Of a DNA stretch of 64,000 nt, positions 1-8,709 are shown in pieces; position 1 is the stretch's first letter; every line of letters begins with the position of its first letter. Source of the DNA: Ktedonobacter racemifer DSM 44963. Lineage in GTDB: Bacteria > Chloroflexota > Ktedonobacteria > Ktedonobacterales > Ktedonobacteraceae. The notes beneath the pieces were generated by a model. The model did no database searches. It was given only the letters and a program-made list of their open reading frames with translations, and had not been told where the DNA came from. The DNA lies in the NCBI RefSeq assembly GCF_000178855.1, contig NZ_ADVG01000004.1:62001-126000 (forward strand), read 5' to 3'. The position numbers and the translations under genes were made by a program.

Positions 1-720
1 TGGTATCTGCGCTATACACTCAGCTATCGCGACCTCGAAGAAATGATGCGGGAACGGGGACTCTCTGTCGATCATACCACGATCTATCGCTGGGTGCAGC
101 ACTACGCTCCGGAACTAGAAAAGCGCTGTCGGCCTCATCTCAAAGCATGCAATGACTCCTGGCGCGTTGATGAGACCTACATCAAGATCAAAAAGGTGTG
201 GTTCTACCTCTACCGTGCAGTGGATTCAGATGGCCAGACCCTGGAGTTCCTCGTAAGCTCAACACGCGACGCCGAGGCTGCCAAACGCTTCTTCCTCAAA
301 GCGCTACACGGTCCTGCGTGTTCAGTTCCTCATGCTCGTCTGCTTGAGGAGCCAGTGAGCCAGCCCACCGTTTCGGCTCTCCCCACCACCACGACGCCAA
401 TTCCACGAGTGATCAACGTCGATAAAAACGCAGCCTACCCCAAAGCACTTGCCGATCTGAAAGTCGCTGGGATCCTTCCAGAAACTGTCGAACTGAGGCA
501 AGTGAAATACCTCAACAATCTCATTGAGCAAGACCATCGGTTCATCAAACGGCTGACGAAGCCAGGGATGGGCTTTTTCTCTTTTGAAACGGCATGGCGA
601 ACCTTAGAAGGATACGAGGTGATGAATATGATGAGAAAAGGGCAGTTGCAAGGGGTGGGAAAAGGGGATGTGAGAGGGCAGATTGCGCTGGTCGCCAAAC
701 TGTTCGGAGTGGCAGTCTAA
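1..720 (+). CDS. IS6-family transposase, 5'-truncated by window edge
   Basis: DDE transposase of the IS6/IS240 group. The reading frame is open from base 1 (WYLRYTLSYRDLEEMM...), so the true start is upstream of the window. Visible landmarks are the helix-turn-helix region TTIYRWVQHY, the first catalytic Asp in WRVDETY, the second Asp in VINVDKNAAYPKAL and the Glu in NLIEQDHRFIKR. A proline-rich insertion of about 30 residues lies between the first and second catalytic segments and is longer than usual. The frame is intact to the stop, so the copy may be active. A degenerate relative lies at 44024-44563. Confidence 0.85.
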   Translation, partial: WYLRYTLSYRDLEEMMRERGLSVDHTTIYRWVQHYAPELEKRCRPHLKACNDSWRVDETYIKIKKVWFYLYRAVDSDGQTLEFLVSSTRDAEAAKRFFLKALHGPACSVPHARLLEEPVSQPTVSALPTTTTPIPRVINVDKNAAYPKALADLKVAGILPETVELRQVKYLNNLIEQDHRFIKRLTKPGMGFFSFETAWRTLEGYEVMNMMRKGQLQGVGKGDVRGQIALVAKLFGVAV

Positions 721-780
721 GAAAGGTTGAGAGAGTCGCTCATGTTCAAATTCTTTCCTCGTACTTTTTGCAACACAACC
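1..780 (+). mobile_element. IS6-family element, 3' part (left end outside window)
   Basis: The window opens inside an insertion sequence. Its right terminus is the stretch TTTTTGCAACACAACC ending at 780. The same end occurs inverted at 44024 (GGTTGTGTTGCAAAAA) and again at 45203. About 60 bp separate the transposase stop from the terminus, which is normal for IS6 elements. The left end and any target duplication lie outside the window. Confidence 0.8.
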
Positions 781-890
781 CGTTTTTCCCCTCTCTATGG
801 AGGCCAGACATACCCCCCTCTGAATTCCCCTAAGTAGGGAAGCTAGCTGTGTTTGTGTGGCGTGGTAGGACGGTGGTAAGGAGGTGTCTC

Positions 891-1223
891 ATGTCGAAAG
901 AATTGATTAGATGCACCTGTGAAGCCCATGCGATGTATGTGTGTCTTGCGTGTGAGGAATACCTGTGTGAGTTGTGCGCTGAAGCCTGTCTACAGGATCA
1001 TCCCGACAATGTATTGGCTATCACCGATTTGACACCTGAAGAGGTTGAAGAGACGATGTTCATCCCGACGCATTGCCAACTGTGCGGGAAGCAGACAGAC
1101 ATGTTTCGTCCCGTTGAAGCGCCACAAGATCCTGACGATATGGTGTGGGCATGTGGTGAATGTGTGAAGTATGGGGGCCTTACTGATGAGGCCCGGAGTG
1201 AAGGTTTTTGTTATCAGAGATAG
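891..1223 (+). CDS. Small cysteine-rich protein, B-box-like zinc finger
   Basis: Product of 110 residues. The start at 891 is chosen because AAGGAGGT lies 5 bases upstream; an in-frame upstream ATG lacks such a site. The N-terminal 45 residues contain regularly spaced Cys and His (CTCEAHAMYVCLACEEYLCE, then CAEAC and DH) resembling a B-box type double zinc site. A second pair, CQLCGK, and a third, CGEC, occur further on. The protein probably binds zinc and may mediate protein contacts. No catalytic motif is visible and I do not recognise the family. It stands alone between an IS end and another small gene. Confidence 0.6.
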   Translation: MSKELIRCTCEAHAMYVCLACEEYLCELCAEACLQDHPDNVLAITDLTPEEVEETMFIPTHCQLCGKQTDMFRPVEAPQDPDDMVWACGECVKYGGLTDEARSEGFCYQR

Positions 1224-1373
1224 GCCCAGGAAAGCTTTCTTAATCGGTCAAACCGTACGGAATGAGTCGCCTTTCCCCAGCGTGTTCGACTGTCCTTTGA
1301 GCAAGTCTACATCTTGCTCCGGCCCTTCGTCGAGTAGGCTTGTTTCAATATGAACGTAGAAGGAAGTGAGAAC

Positions 1374-1655
1374 ATGAGACGGTTTATGCTCGTCACCGAA
1401 CTCAACCTGATCAATGGTATAGAGTTTGACTCTGGCAGGGTCGCGCTCGATCAGTGCGACTCGATTGGCCTGGGGTCGGTTGATTGTGAGAGTCATAGCA
1501 GTATCGAGTCTCTGATAAATGCCTACAGCCTCTCGCCTATCATCTGGTTTAAGACGCTTGATATCACAGATGAGCAGAGGAAGAAGGCAGAGATAATCCG
1601 CCGCCAATGGGTAACGAATGGATATCAATATGAGCCAAGAGAGGTTGAGCTATAG
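1374..1655 (+). CDS. Hypothetical 93-aa protein
   Basis: Start taken at 1374 (MRRFMLVTEL) because AGGAAGTGAG precedes it; an in-frame ATG at 1350 is possible. The layout is a short beta-rich N-terminus (FMLVTELNLINGIEFDSGRVAL), a middle segment ending in SPIIWFKTL and a charged C-terminal helix. This recalls small MRRFxLVR proteins common in actinomycetes, but the match is loose. An overlapping antisense frame of similar length exists at 1248-1628; the sense frame is preferred for its ribosome binding site. Function unknown. Confidence 0.45.
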   Translation: MRRFMLVTELNLINGIEFDSGRVALDQCDSIGLGSVDCESHSSIESLINAYSLSPIIWFKTLDITDEQRKKAEIIRRQWVTNGYQYEPREVEL

Positions 1656-1983
1656 TGACGACTCCCCACGGCTAGAGCCCTGTCTTTTCTACACAAATGA
1701 CAAACGGAGATGAGAAGCGAGATAAACCCTTTCAAGCAGGGTTTGGACACGAAGCCAGCCCTTCCAAAGCGTTTTCCAGCCGGGAGGACCATCGCTGCGA
1801 CGAGCTAAATAGCCCCCATTTGAGCAATGGCTTTCCAAGCGGCTTGTATTGTCATCTGCATAGGTGACTGACCAGTTTGCGCCGCGATGACGGCGAGCAC
1901 ATCTGCTCAATAGCAAGAATGAGGTATCCTCTTGAGAGGATGTCCTCTCGCCACCTTGAAATACCAGCCAGGGAGACACCACC

Positions 1984-2043
1984 TTGCAAATGCAGCTCCC
2001 CGATGGCCGCTCCATCTCCTTGACCCCAGAGCAGGCCCTGGAC
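1984..2043 (+). pseudogene. 5' fragment of an LPDGRxxxLTPEQAL small protein
   Basis: About 20 residues beginning QMQLPDGRSISLTPEQAL match the N-terminus of the intact 84-aa gene at 53001-53255 (LLPDGRRIRLTPEQAL). Similarity continues upstream: both loci share CAAGAATG..GTAT...CTCTT promoter-like sequence about 70 bp before the start. The homology stops near 2043, where the sequence switches to a histidine kinase fragment. This is a broken 5' end with its promoter region, joined to unrelated DNA. Confidence 0.6.
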
Positions 2044-2048
2044 GCGCG

Positions 2049-2504
2049 TTGTCTGGCTCTCTCCGTCAGCAAGTTATTGAAGAACAACAATCGCAGACAG
2101 ATCGTTCGATTGATCTGCGACTGCCTGCTGATCCTGTGGTCGTGCAAGCCGACGATAGACGGGTCTCTCAGGTCGTGAGCAATCTGGTCACCAATGCCCT
2201 CAAATATTCCCCTGCGAACACGCCCATAGGCGTGGAGATAAGCCAGAGACCAGGAGAGGCCATCCTTGCGGTTTCCAATGAAAGCCCTGTGCTTTCCCAA
2301 GAACAGCAGAAGACGCTTTTTGAACCATTCTATCGCAGTCCTGAAGCGCGATCCTCTGCGACACCCGGATGGGGACTGGGACTTGCCATTTGTAAAGAAA
2401 TTGTTCTGCAGCATAGTGGGCGCATCTGGGTAGAGTCTTCGGAGGAAAAGGGGACAATCTTCTTTATCGCCTTGCCTCTTCCAACGAGTTCGGAAAGCGC
2501 ATAG
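2049..2504 (+). pseudogene. Histidine kinase remnant (HATPase_c only)
   Basis: The frame encodes about 150 residues of a histidine kinase ATP-binding domain: the N box in VSNLVTNALKYSP, a degenerate G1 region (VSNESPVLSQEQQ), the F box LFEPFYRS, and the G2 box in GWGLGLAICKEIV followed by HSGRIWVES. The H box, dimerisation domain and sensor are missing, and there is no plausible start. It is fused at its 5' side to the LPDGR fragment. A kinase gene has lost its first half by recombination or transposon-linked deletion. Confidence 0.75.
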
Positions 2505-2810
2505 CCCAGAAACGGGCTCGCGGCAGGTATGGGGCACCAGACAAAAGAGTTCCAATTTACAAGATGGCAAGAGAAGAAGTGAGATCTGGAGCGGTTTCCC
2601 CAGTCACGTTTCTGCTAGTGCTCACTCTTGGGGCAATTGCTCACGTTTGGAGTCTGGCACAGATTCGGTGATTCAAAATGATTGGATGACACTTGCCCCC
2701 TGTGCTTGAACTGCTCGCCTATACTGACGTTGGGAACTATTCCATACGACGCATCGGCTATCAAAGAAAGGTAGCTCAATCGCTCTTCCACGAGAGAAAG
2801 GAACGCTTCA
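2505..2810. other. Intergenic region, no gene seen
   Basis: About 300 bp between the kinase remnant and the decarboxylase. The only gene-related signal is a GAGAAAGGAA ribosome binding site just before the decarboxylase start. No repeat, strong promoter or RNA gene was recognised. Confidence 0.4.
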
Positions 2811-4457
2811 ATGAAACAACGTGTCATCCACTATGTGCTCTCGCGGCTGCATCAGCTTGGCATCACCGATATCTTTGGGGTTCCCGGTGATTATGCCTTC
2901 CCCATCGATGATGCCATTGATGAGGACCCAAACCTGCGCTGGATTGGCTGCTGCAATGAGTTGAACGCGGCGTATGCCGCCGATGGATATGCGCGCATCA
3001 AAGGCGTGGCGGCAGTCAGTACCACCTACGCGGTTGGCGAACTGAGCGCGCTCAATGCGATTGCTGGGGCGTATGCGCAGCACGTCCCTGTTTTCCACCT
3101 GGTGGGTATGCCCAATCGAGCCACGCAGCGCGCACGAGCACTGGTCCACCACACTCTTGGCAATGGCGAGTTTGACCTCTTCTATCGGATGGTCGAACCT
3201 GTCGTCTGCGCACGAGCCATCTTGACCCCAGAGAACTGCGCATCTGAGACCGAACGGCTGATTGCGGCTGCCCTCTCTCAGCGCCGACCGGTCTACATGG
3301 CTTTCCCTGCCGATGATGTCAATCAGCCCGTGCTCGGAATGGCTACACCACTGCCCATGCCGCAGAGTGACCCGGCGGTCCTTGAAGCTGCGATCGCGGC
3401 CATCGTGGAAAAGGTGACCCGAGCCAGGACGGCATGTATTCTTCCTGGCTTTCTCGTCGCACGAGCCAACCTGCGCCAGGAGCTGGAAGCGGTCATAGAC
3501 CACTCCGGGTTGCCCTTTGCCACCATGTTCAACGATAAGAGCACGCTTGATGAGACGCATCCCTCCTCTATCGGCATGTATGATGGTCAACTGATGAATC
3601 CCGAAGTGCGTGCCTTCGTCGAAGACTGCGACTGCGTCCTGGGTGTGGGAGCTCTTTTAACGGATTTCAACACGGGAGCATTCACAGCACGTATTGATCG
3701 CACAAAGAGTATCAATATGCTCTACGATCATGTGCGGGTAGGCCATCAGGTCTTTGGGCATGTGTGGATGAAGGATGTGTTGCAGGAACTTGCCCGCCGG
3801 TTGCCCAGGCGTTCCGATGTGAAAGGACCACCAGTCAGCGGACTGGGACCCCCCCAGGGCACGAAGGATGGGAAAATCACCGCCGAGTATCTCTATCCTC
3901 GTTGGGAGCAGTTTCTCAAGCCGCATGATATCCTGATCACCGAGACAGGCACCTCCTCGATGGGCATGGCCTTCGCGCGGATGCCTGCGAACACCGTCTT
4001 TCACAATCAGGCTCTCTGGGGCTCCATCGGCTGGGCCACTCCAGCAGCCTTTGGGGCCGCTGTTGCCTCCCCGCAGCACCGGACCGTGTTGATCACGGGG
4101 GAAGGTTCCCATCAACTCACTGCGCAAGAAGTGGGCCAGTTCGCTCGCTACGGACTCAAGCCCATCATTTTTGTCCTCAATAATCATGGCTACCTGATTG
4201 AACGCCTGCTCTGTAAGGATGGAGAGAAAGCCTACAACGATGTGGCGGCGTGGAATTATCAGCAGGTACCAGCGGCCCTCGGGTGTGACAACTGGTTTGT
4301 GGCTAGAGTCACCACCTGTGGCGAGTTGGACCGTGCCATCGCTCGTGCCGAAACGGGTGAGACGGGAGTCTATATTGAAGTGGTGACGGGCAAGTACGTC
4401 GCCCCGACGCTCGCGCTCAAGATCCATGAAGCTCGCGGCACGCTCTATATGCAGTGA
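2811..4457 (+). CDS. ThDP-dependent 2-keto acid decarboxylase (pyruvate/indolepyruvate decarboxylase type)
   Basis: Cytosolic thiamine-diphosphate enzyme of 548 residues, the usual length for pyruvate and indolepyruvate decarboxylases. It non-oxidatively decarboxylates a 2-keto acid to an aldehyde. Domains: PYR about 1-170 with Glu50 in NELNAAYAADGYAR, the residue that activates the cofactor; a central TPP-M domain about 190-340; a PP domain about 360-530. His113-His114 in VHHTLGNG correspond to the catalytic pair of Zymomonas pyruvate decarboxylase. The Mg/ThDP motif is GEGSH at 430 with NN at 457-458, and Glu464 follows in YLIERLL. All catalytic residues are present. Substrate (pyruvate, phenylpyruvate or indolepyruvate) cannot be decided. 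The gene is monocistronic. Confidence 0.9.
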   Translation: MKQRVIHYVLSRLHQLGITDIFGVPGDYAFPIDDAIDEDPNLRWIGCCNELNAAYAADGYARIKGVAAVSTTYAVGELSALNAIAGAYAQHVPVFHLVGMPNRATQRARALVHHTLGNGEFDLFYRMVEPVVCARAILTPENCASETERLIAAALSQRRPVYMAFPADDVNQPVLGMATPLPMPQSDPAVLEAAIAAIVEKVTRARTACILPGFLVARANLRQELEAVIDHSGLPFATMFNDKSTLDETHPSSIGMYDGQLMNPEVRAFVEDCDCVLGVGALLTDFNTGAFTARIDRTKSINMLYDHVRVGHQVFGHVWMKDVLQELARRLPRRSDVKGPPVSGLGPPQGTKDGKITAEYLYPRWEQFLKPHDILITETGTSSMGMAFARMPANTVFHNQALWGSIGWATPAAFGAAVASPQHRTVLITGEGSHQLTAQEVGQFARYGLKPIIFVLNNHGYLIERLLCKDGEKAYNDVAAWNYQQVPAALGCDNWFVARVTTCGELDRAIARAETGETGVYIEVVTGKYVAPTLALKIHEARGTLYMQ

Positions 4458-4887
4458 GCGAGACGTTGCTCCGCGGGGCCAGGCTCCTGAGATGGAACTG
4501 GCCCTATTGGAACGAAAGCACAGAAACAGGGGGGGTTGCCCTTTTCTCTGTGCAGAAAATAAAGAGCGGTCGCCAGATCAACCCATCCTTCACCAAGAGT
4601 GAGACAGACCGACGTTTGAGGGCAAAACCAGCTAAGGTTTCGGGTCAATTACCAGCCATCAACAATCTTCATCACGCTCTTCCTACCAGTGCAGCCAGTG
4701 ACGCACGATCACCACCATCAATTGGGCCACCACCGCCTGCAACAGCCCTCAGACATACCAGTTAACACGCTTTCGCTTCAACGATAGAGGTTAATAAGTT
4801 GTGGTTCAGCCTATGATGGAAATAAAGTGATTTCTTCCCCAAGAGGAGACGGGTGTGCTCCTCTTTACGAGACAAGAAGGAGAAAAT
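4458..4887. other. Leader region of the manganese catalase gene with a hairpin
   Basis: No convincing gene. Just before the catalase a perfect 8-bp stem (AAGAGGAG at 4841-4848, CTCCTCTT at 4858-4865) lies 12 bp upstream of the ribosome binding site AAGGAG. It could influence translation or mRNA stability. Confidence 0.4.
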
Positions 4888-5820
4888 ATGTTTTTCCATG
4901 TACAGAAGCTGATCAATGAAATTGTGCCCGATGAACCAGATCCGGCTGCGGCTAATGCGCTTCAGGAGGGATTGGGCGGCCAATTTGGTGAAATGCGCAC
5001 CATGATGCAGTACCTCTTTCAAAGCTTCAATTTTCGCGGCAAAGCCAAACCCTATCTCGATGTCATTCAAGGCGTAGGCATCGAAGAGATTAGCCATGTG
5101 GAACTGATCGCGACCACAATTAACCGGCTCGTGGATGGATCTCCGCGTTATCAGGGCAAGGAAATGGGCGAAGGGCGCAACAGCACTCCGCTCAAGGTTG
5201 CGCTTGATCGGAATGGTCAGGGGCATGGCAATATTCATCATTTCCTGGTCGCTGCTCAGGGAGCAATGCCAGTGGATGCCGCCGGAAATCCCTGGTCGGG
5301 CTCGTATGTCTATAATAGCGGCAATTTGTCGCTTGATCTGCTCTATAATTTGATGCTGGAAAGCACGGGGCGTCTCCAAAAGTGTCGTCTGTATGAAATG
5401 ACCGCGAATAAGACGGCACGCTCCACCATCTCGTATTTAATTGTGCGTGATCACGCGCATGAGAATGTCTTTGCGAAGGCACTGGAGTCGCTGGGCGTAA
5501 ATTGGAATAAACTGCTTCCCATTCCCAATTTCGATGCCACACAGTTCCCCGAAGTGAAGCAATTGATGGACAAGGGGCTTCACAACCAGCAGTACCACTG
5601 GCGCTTGGATGGCTCAGAGATGGCGAAGATTATTACCGGCCAATCCCCCTCGACGACCAGTGAGCACAATGGAGGCACCCTGCAGGTTCCCAAGCAGGCT
5701 CCTGAAGGCGTTCCATTCACGCCAGGGGACGTACGGCCAGAAGAGTTTGCTCCTGGTCTCTCCCACGATATTGAGGCGATGGCCGAACAGGTGATGCAGG
5801 CAGCAAAACACGTGCGGTAA
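4888..5820 (+). CDS. Manganese catalase
   Basis: Non-heme dimanganese catalase of 310 residues that converts hydrogen peroxide to water and oxygen in the cytosol. Start 4888 is preferred because AAGGAG precedes it by 7 bases; an upstream in-frame start would add 11 unconserved residues. Metal ligands expected for the family are visible: Glu35 in GQFGEMRTMMQY, then Glu67 and His70 in EEISHVE, a further Glu in NLMLESTGRLQ and His in IVRDHAHENVFAKAL. A C-terminal tail (VPFTPGDVRPEEFAPG) is typical of the longer members. It complements the heme catalase at 46270. Its manganese requirement fits the nearby metal ABC importer. Confidence 0.93.
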   Translation: MFFHVQKLINEIVPDEPDPAAANALQEGLGGQFGEMRTMMQYLFQSFNFRGKAKPYLDVIQGVGIEEISHVELIATTINRLVDGSPRYQGKEMGEGRNSTPLKVALDRNGQGHGNIHHFLVAAQGAMPVDAAGNPWSGSYVYNSGNLSLDLLYNLMLESTGRLQKCRLYEMTANKTARSTISYLIVRDHAHENVFAKALESLGVNWNKLLPIPNFDATQFPEVKQLMDKGLHNQQYHWRLDGSEMAKIITGQSPSTTSEHNGGTLQVPKQAPEGVPFTPGDVRPEEFAPGLSHDIEAMAEQVMQAAKHVR

Positions 5821-5978
5821 AGGACGATACAGGCTCTAGCTTGCTCTTTCCTCTCCTTACGCGATGCGTACTCCATGCATGTCAGTTCAGATTGCTGGAC
5901 GAGTGGAAACGAGTATCGTCCGTGCTTCTCTGCATGGTATGGCTCCTGGCCACGTGAGGGTGAATGCTGGACGAGTCT

Positions 5979-6365
5979 TCAGACTCGATCCGTGCCAGTG
6001 CGAACATGTTGTTGTCCCCTACTCTCACAATACCGCCAGGAGATCGCTTTTTTTGCCACAGAGCCAGAGGGCTGCCGATCATGGCAACCTTCGCGACCTG
6101 GTCCTCCCACTTCAGCAGGAGCCACCATCACAATAGGAGACCATGGCAGAGACAGAAGCCTTTCGCCAGGCAGCACACCACAAGCAATCGTCATAGGGCT
6201 GCAGTTCCCCCACATACCGTTCCTCTCTCTACGCTTGGCACAAGCCTCCCCAGCACACTCAACTGCTGCTGCTCCTCTTCCTATTATGCACTTCTTTTCC
6301 CGCAAAACGCCTTGAACACGCCCATCAGGGAACAACGTGGTGGGCTTTTTCTTGGGCACAGGCAT
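5979..6365 (-). CDS. Uncertain small ORF beginning MPVPKKKPTT
   Basis: A 128-aa frame preceded by a good ribosome binding site (AAAGGAGGG, 5 bases before ATG). Its first ten residues, MPVPKKKPTT, resemble those of the 43-aa ORF at 25525-25656 (MPASKKKPTT), and the two leaders are also alike. Beyond that the sequence looks random and cysteine/arginine-rich, so only the first part may be real or the gene may have decayed. The rest of 5821-6455 holds no other recognisable gene. Confidence 0.3.
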   Translation of the reverse strand: MPVPKKKPTTLFPDGRVQGVLREKKCIIGRGAAAVECAGEACAKRRERNGMWGNCSPMTIACGVLPGERLLSLPWSPIVMVAPAEVGGPGREGCHDRQPSGSVAKKAISWRYCESRGQQHVRTGTDRV

Positions 6366-6455
6366 AGCACCCTCCTTTCAGATAGAGCACTTGATCAATA
6401 TAGTCTAGCTATATCCCTATAATGACTCAAAAATACTATATAGCAGGTACCATTC

Positions 6456-6485
6456 TTGACAGATCACGTGAAAAGCTGACACAAT
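6456..6485 (+). promoter_or_regulatory. Promoter of the pheA remnant
   Basis: TTGACA at 6456-6461 and CACAAT at 6480-6485 are 18 bp apart, a good sigma-70 type promoter, about 35 bp before the first codon of the prephenate dehydratase fragment. Confidence 0.5.
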
Positions 6486-6518
6486 CCCTCCAGATGACAC
6501 ATGGAGGAAAATCAATCA

Positions 6519-6724
6519 ATGGTAGCATCTCCCAGTAAACAGTCGAGCACCAGTTGCGCGGCCAACATGATCAGTGTCGCCTTCCAGGGGGAGCGGGGAG
6601 CCTTTGGGGACGAGGCTGCACGGGCATATTTCCGCCAGGAGGGTCAGCAGGAAGCATCCTTTCAGCCCCATCATAGCTTCGCTGATGTCTTTCGCGCTGT
6701 CAGCGCGGGCGAGGTAGATTACGG
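6519..6724 (+). pseudogene. pheA: Prephenate dehydratase, N-terminal fragment cut by a MITE
   Basis: Residues ISVAFQGERGAFGDEAARAYF and FADVFRAVSAGEVDYGVV match the N-terminal substrate-binding lobe of prephenate dehydratase, the enzyme converting prephenate to phenylpyruvate. The expected next residues (PIENS) are absent; the frame runs into the MITE starting at 6725. The remaining roughly 200 codons are not found to the right of the element, where an ABC permease gene ends at 6890. Start 6519 has GGAGGA 10 bases upstream; 6501 is an alternative. The gene was disrupted and its 3' part deleted. Confidence 0.8.
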
Positions 6725-6886
6725 GGTAGTGTTGCAGAAATTTTTAAGCCCATCAAAATGATGCATATTCGAAAATCGTCTTAGGGTAAAACAAGCAAAA
6801 GATGTACCTCTTTCTCCTGAAAACGCTTCTGTTGCTGCTGTCCTACGCTTTGTTTTGATGGGCTCAAAAATTTTTGCAACACTACC
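6725..6886. mobile_element. 162-bp MITE with IS6-like ends
   Basis: The outer 34 bp at the two ends are inverted copies with 32 of 34 matches (GGTAGTGTTGCA..., then TTTTTRAGCCCATCAAAA). The outermost GGTAGTGTTGCAAAAA differs by one base from the IS6-type terminus GGTTGTGTTGCAAAAA at 44024. No coding capacity. A second element of almost equal length with the same ends is at 44564-44724. No target duplication is visible, consistent with a flanking deletion. Confidence 0.85.
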
Positions 6887-6889
6887 CTT

Positions 6890-7801
6890 TCATGCGTGTG
6901 AGATCTCTTTCTTTGTCCTTGCGATCTTCACCATGCGACCGCTTCCCCCGACTACTGCAATATAGCTCACAAAGGCTAGTAGACTAATACAGACACTGCT
7001 CGGATATCCTGTGTAGAAACCGATGGCAATGCCGATCCAAGTGAAAGCGATGGCGAGGACAGCGGCAAACCCAAGGGCCGCAAAGGGGCGGCTGACAACC
7101 TGATATGCAATGGCTGCCGGCAAAAGCAACAGCGCAAATACCAGTAATGCTCCCACGGCCAGGGTTGCTTCACTCACCGTGATGGCCAGGAGCACCATAA
7201 ACCCCAGACCAAGCGCACGTACTGGTACCCCATGAGCAGCTGCGACATCAGGGTCGAGGGATGCAAAGAGTAAGGGGCGTGCAAGCAGCAAGAGGACAAG
7301 TATTACCCCACCACTCACAAGTGCTATCGTTCGCAGTTGATCTGCTGATACCCCCAGAATATTCCCAAAGAGCACGGTGACCCCTGAAAAGCCCGTTCCT
7401 GTTCCGCTCACATGCGCGGTAAACAAGCTCAAAAAGAAGACGCCTAATCCAAGCACCCAGGCCAGAACCGTGCCAATCGCCACATCCCGCCCCCGCAAGC
7501 GCTCACCAAATCCACCCATCGCGAGCGCCACGACAACGGTGGTGATCATCAGGCTGAGGAAAGGGTTGATCCCCAAGGCCGCACCACCCAGTGCTCCGGT
7601 AAAGGCGACGTCCGAAAGCGATTCACCAGCGAAGGCCTGGTGGCGCAGGACGACAAAATAGCCAACCAGCCCGGCAACGATACTCAAAAGCGTTCCGGCA
7701 AGGAGGGCCTGGCGCATAAAGTCGTAGCTCAGCATCACCTGGAGATCCTGCCAGAGATTGAGGGTGAATGGGGGCAGTGCTGTTGCAGTGATGACGTTCA
7801 T
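6890..7801 (-). CDS. Metal ABC transporter permease (ABC-3 / ZnuB-MntB family), second permease
   Basis: Polytopic inner-membrane protein of 303 residues with about eight hydrophobic helices, the size and pattern of ABC-3 family permeases that import zinc or manganese. Recognisable segments are ALLAGTLLSIVAGLVGYFVV, HQAFAGESLSDVAFTGALGG near the N-terminus, and FASLDPDVAAAHGVPV in the cytoplasmic loop. It is the last gene of a four-gene operon read leftward (binding protein, ATPase, permease, permease) and overlaps the preceding permease by 4 bp. Two different permeases suggest a heterodimeric channel. Zinc versus manganese cannot be settled from sequence. Confidence 0.88.
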   Translation of the reverse strand: MNVITATALPPFTLNLWQDLQVMLSYDFMRQALLAGTLLSIVAGLVGYFVVLRHQAFAGESLSDVAFTGALGGAALGINPFLSLMITTVVVALAMGGFGERLRGRDVAIGTVLAWVLGLGVFFLSLFTAHVSGTGTGFSGVTVLFGNILGVSADQLRTIALVSGGVILVLLLLARPLLFASLDPDVAAAHGVPVRALGLGFMVLLAITVSEATLAVGALLVFALLLLPAAIAYQVVSRPFAALGFAAVLAIAFTWIGIAIGFYTGYPSSVCISLLAFVSYIAVVGGSGRMVKIARTKKEISHA

Positions 7802-8709
7802 ATGATCCCCCCTTCTCGTGAATGGATACGTCGGCGTAGAAGAGCCGTTTGGATGAAGCGCATGCCACGGACCAGGACATAGGTGACAAAGGCCAAAGTG
7901 GTGATAAAAAAGCCAACTGGATAGGGAGTGGCGTAGCCAATGGCGAGTCCGACCCAGGTAAAGAGCAGTGCTAAGGTGATCGCGACGAGCACAGCCACAC
8001 CAGGGCGAGTCGTGACATATTGCGCAATCGCTGCTGGCGTGACCAGGAGGGCAAAGATGAGCAACACCCCAACGACCTGTACGGCGACGGCCACCTCCAG
8101 TGCCAGCAGCACAAGGAAGCCAAGGGAGAGGATACGCACTGGTACTCGGTGCGCCGCCGCTACATTGGGATCAAGGGAGGCAAAAAAGAGGGGGCGTGCG
8201 ATACAGAACATAATGACGAGCAAAAGGAGCGTTGAGCAGGCAATGATGGTCAGATCAGTGTCGCTAATGCCGAGCACATTGCCAAAGAGGACCGTGTAGA
8301 CGCTGCCTGCGTACTCGGCTGTGGAGAGGTGAATAAAGAGAAAGCCCAGCGCCAGCGAGGCGGTAAAAACGGCCCCGACCGCGATATCGCTCTGGCGGTT
8401 CTGGCGAGCCGCACTATTTAACGTCTGGATGCCCACCGCTGCGAGCAGGCCCGCGAGAAAGAGGCCGATGACGGGCGCGATCCCAAAGAGAGCGGCCCCC
8501 GTCGCTCCGGCAAAGCCGACGTTCGCCAAGCTATGTCCCGCGAAGCTCTGGTCGCGCAAGACCATAAAATAGCCCATCACTCCTGCCACCACGGCGACAA
8601 GCGTCCCCGCGAGATAGGCGTTTTGCATGAAGTGATAGTGCAAAAGGAGCTGGAGGTCTGCGATGAGGTCCCAGGAGAAGGGATTGGCATCAGCGAAGAC
8701 GATGTGCAT
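7798..8709 (-). CDS. Metal ABC transporter permease (ABC-3 family), first permease
   Basis: Integral membrane permease of 303 residues, paralogous to the gene at 6890. Start 8709 (MHIVFADANPF) is preferred because GAGGAGG precedes it; a longer frame to 8778 would lie inside the ATPase gene. Landmarks are MQNAYLAGTLVAVVAGVMGY, the motif DQSFAGHSLANVGFAGATGA and LDPNVAAAHRVPVRILSLGF. It overlaps the upstream ATPase gene by 20 bp and the downstream permease by 4 bp, indicating translational coupling. Confidence 0.88.
   Translation of the reverse strand: MHIVFADANPFSWDLIADLQLLLHYHFMQNAYLAGTLVAVVAGVMGYFMVLRDQSFAGHSLANVGFAGATGAALFGIAPVIGLFLAGLLAAVGIQTLNSAARQNRQSDIAVGAVFTASLALGFLFIHLSTAEYAGSVYTVLFGNVLGISDTDLTIIACSTLLLLVIMFCIARPLFFASLDPNVAAAHRVPVRILSLGFLVLLALEVAVAVQVVGVLLIFALLVTPAAIAQYVTTRPGVAVLVAITLALLFTWVGLAIGYATPYPVGFFITTLAFVTYVLVRGMRFIQTALLRRRIHSREGGII

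Noticed and set aside
1689..2570. A 293-codon minus-strand frame across the kinase remnant
   Set aside because: It is antisense to a clear HATPase domain and reads as random, Arg/Ser/Cys-rich sequence with no start site.
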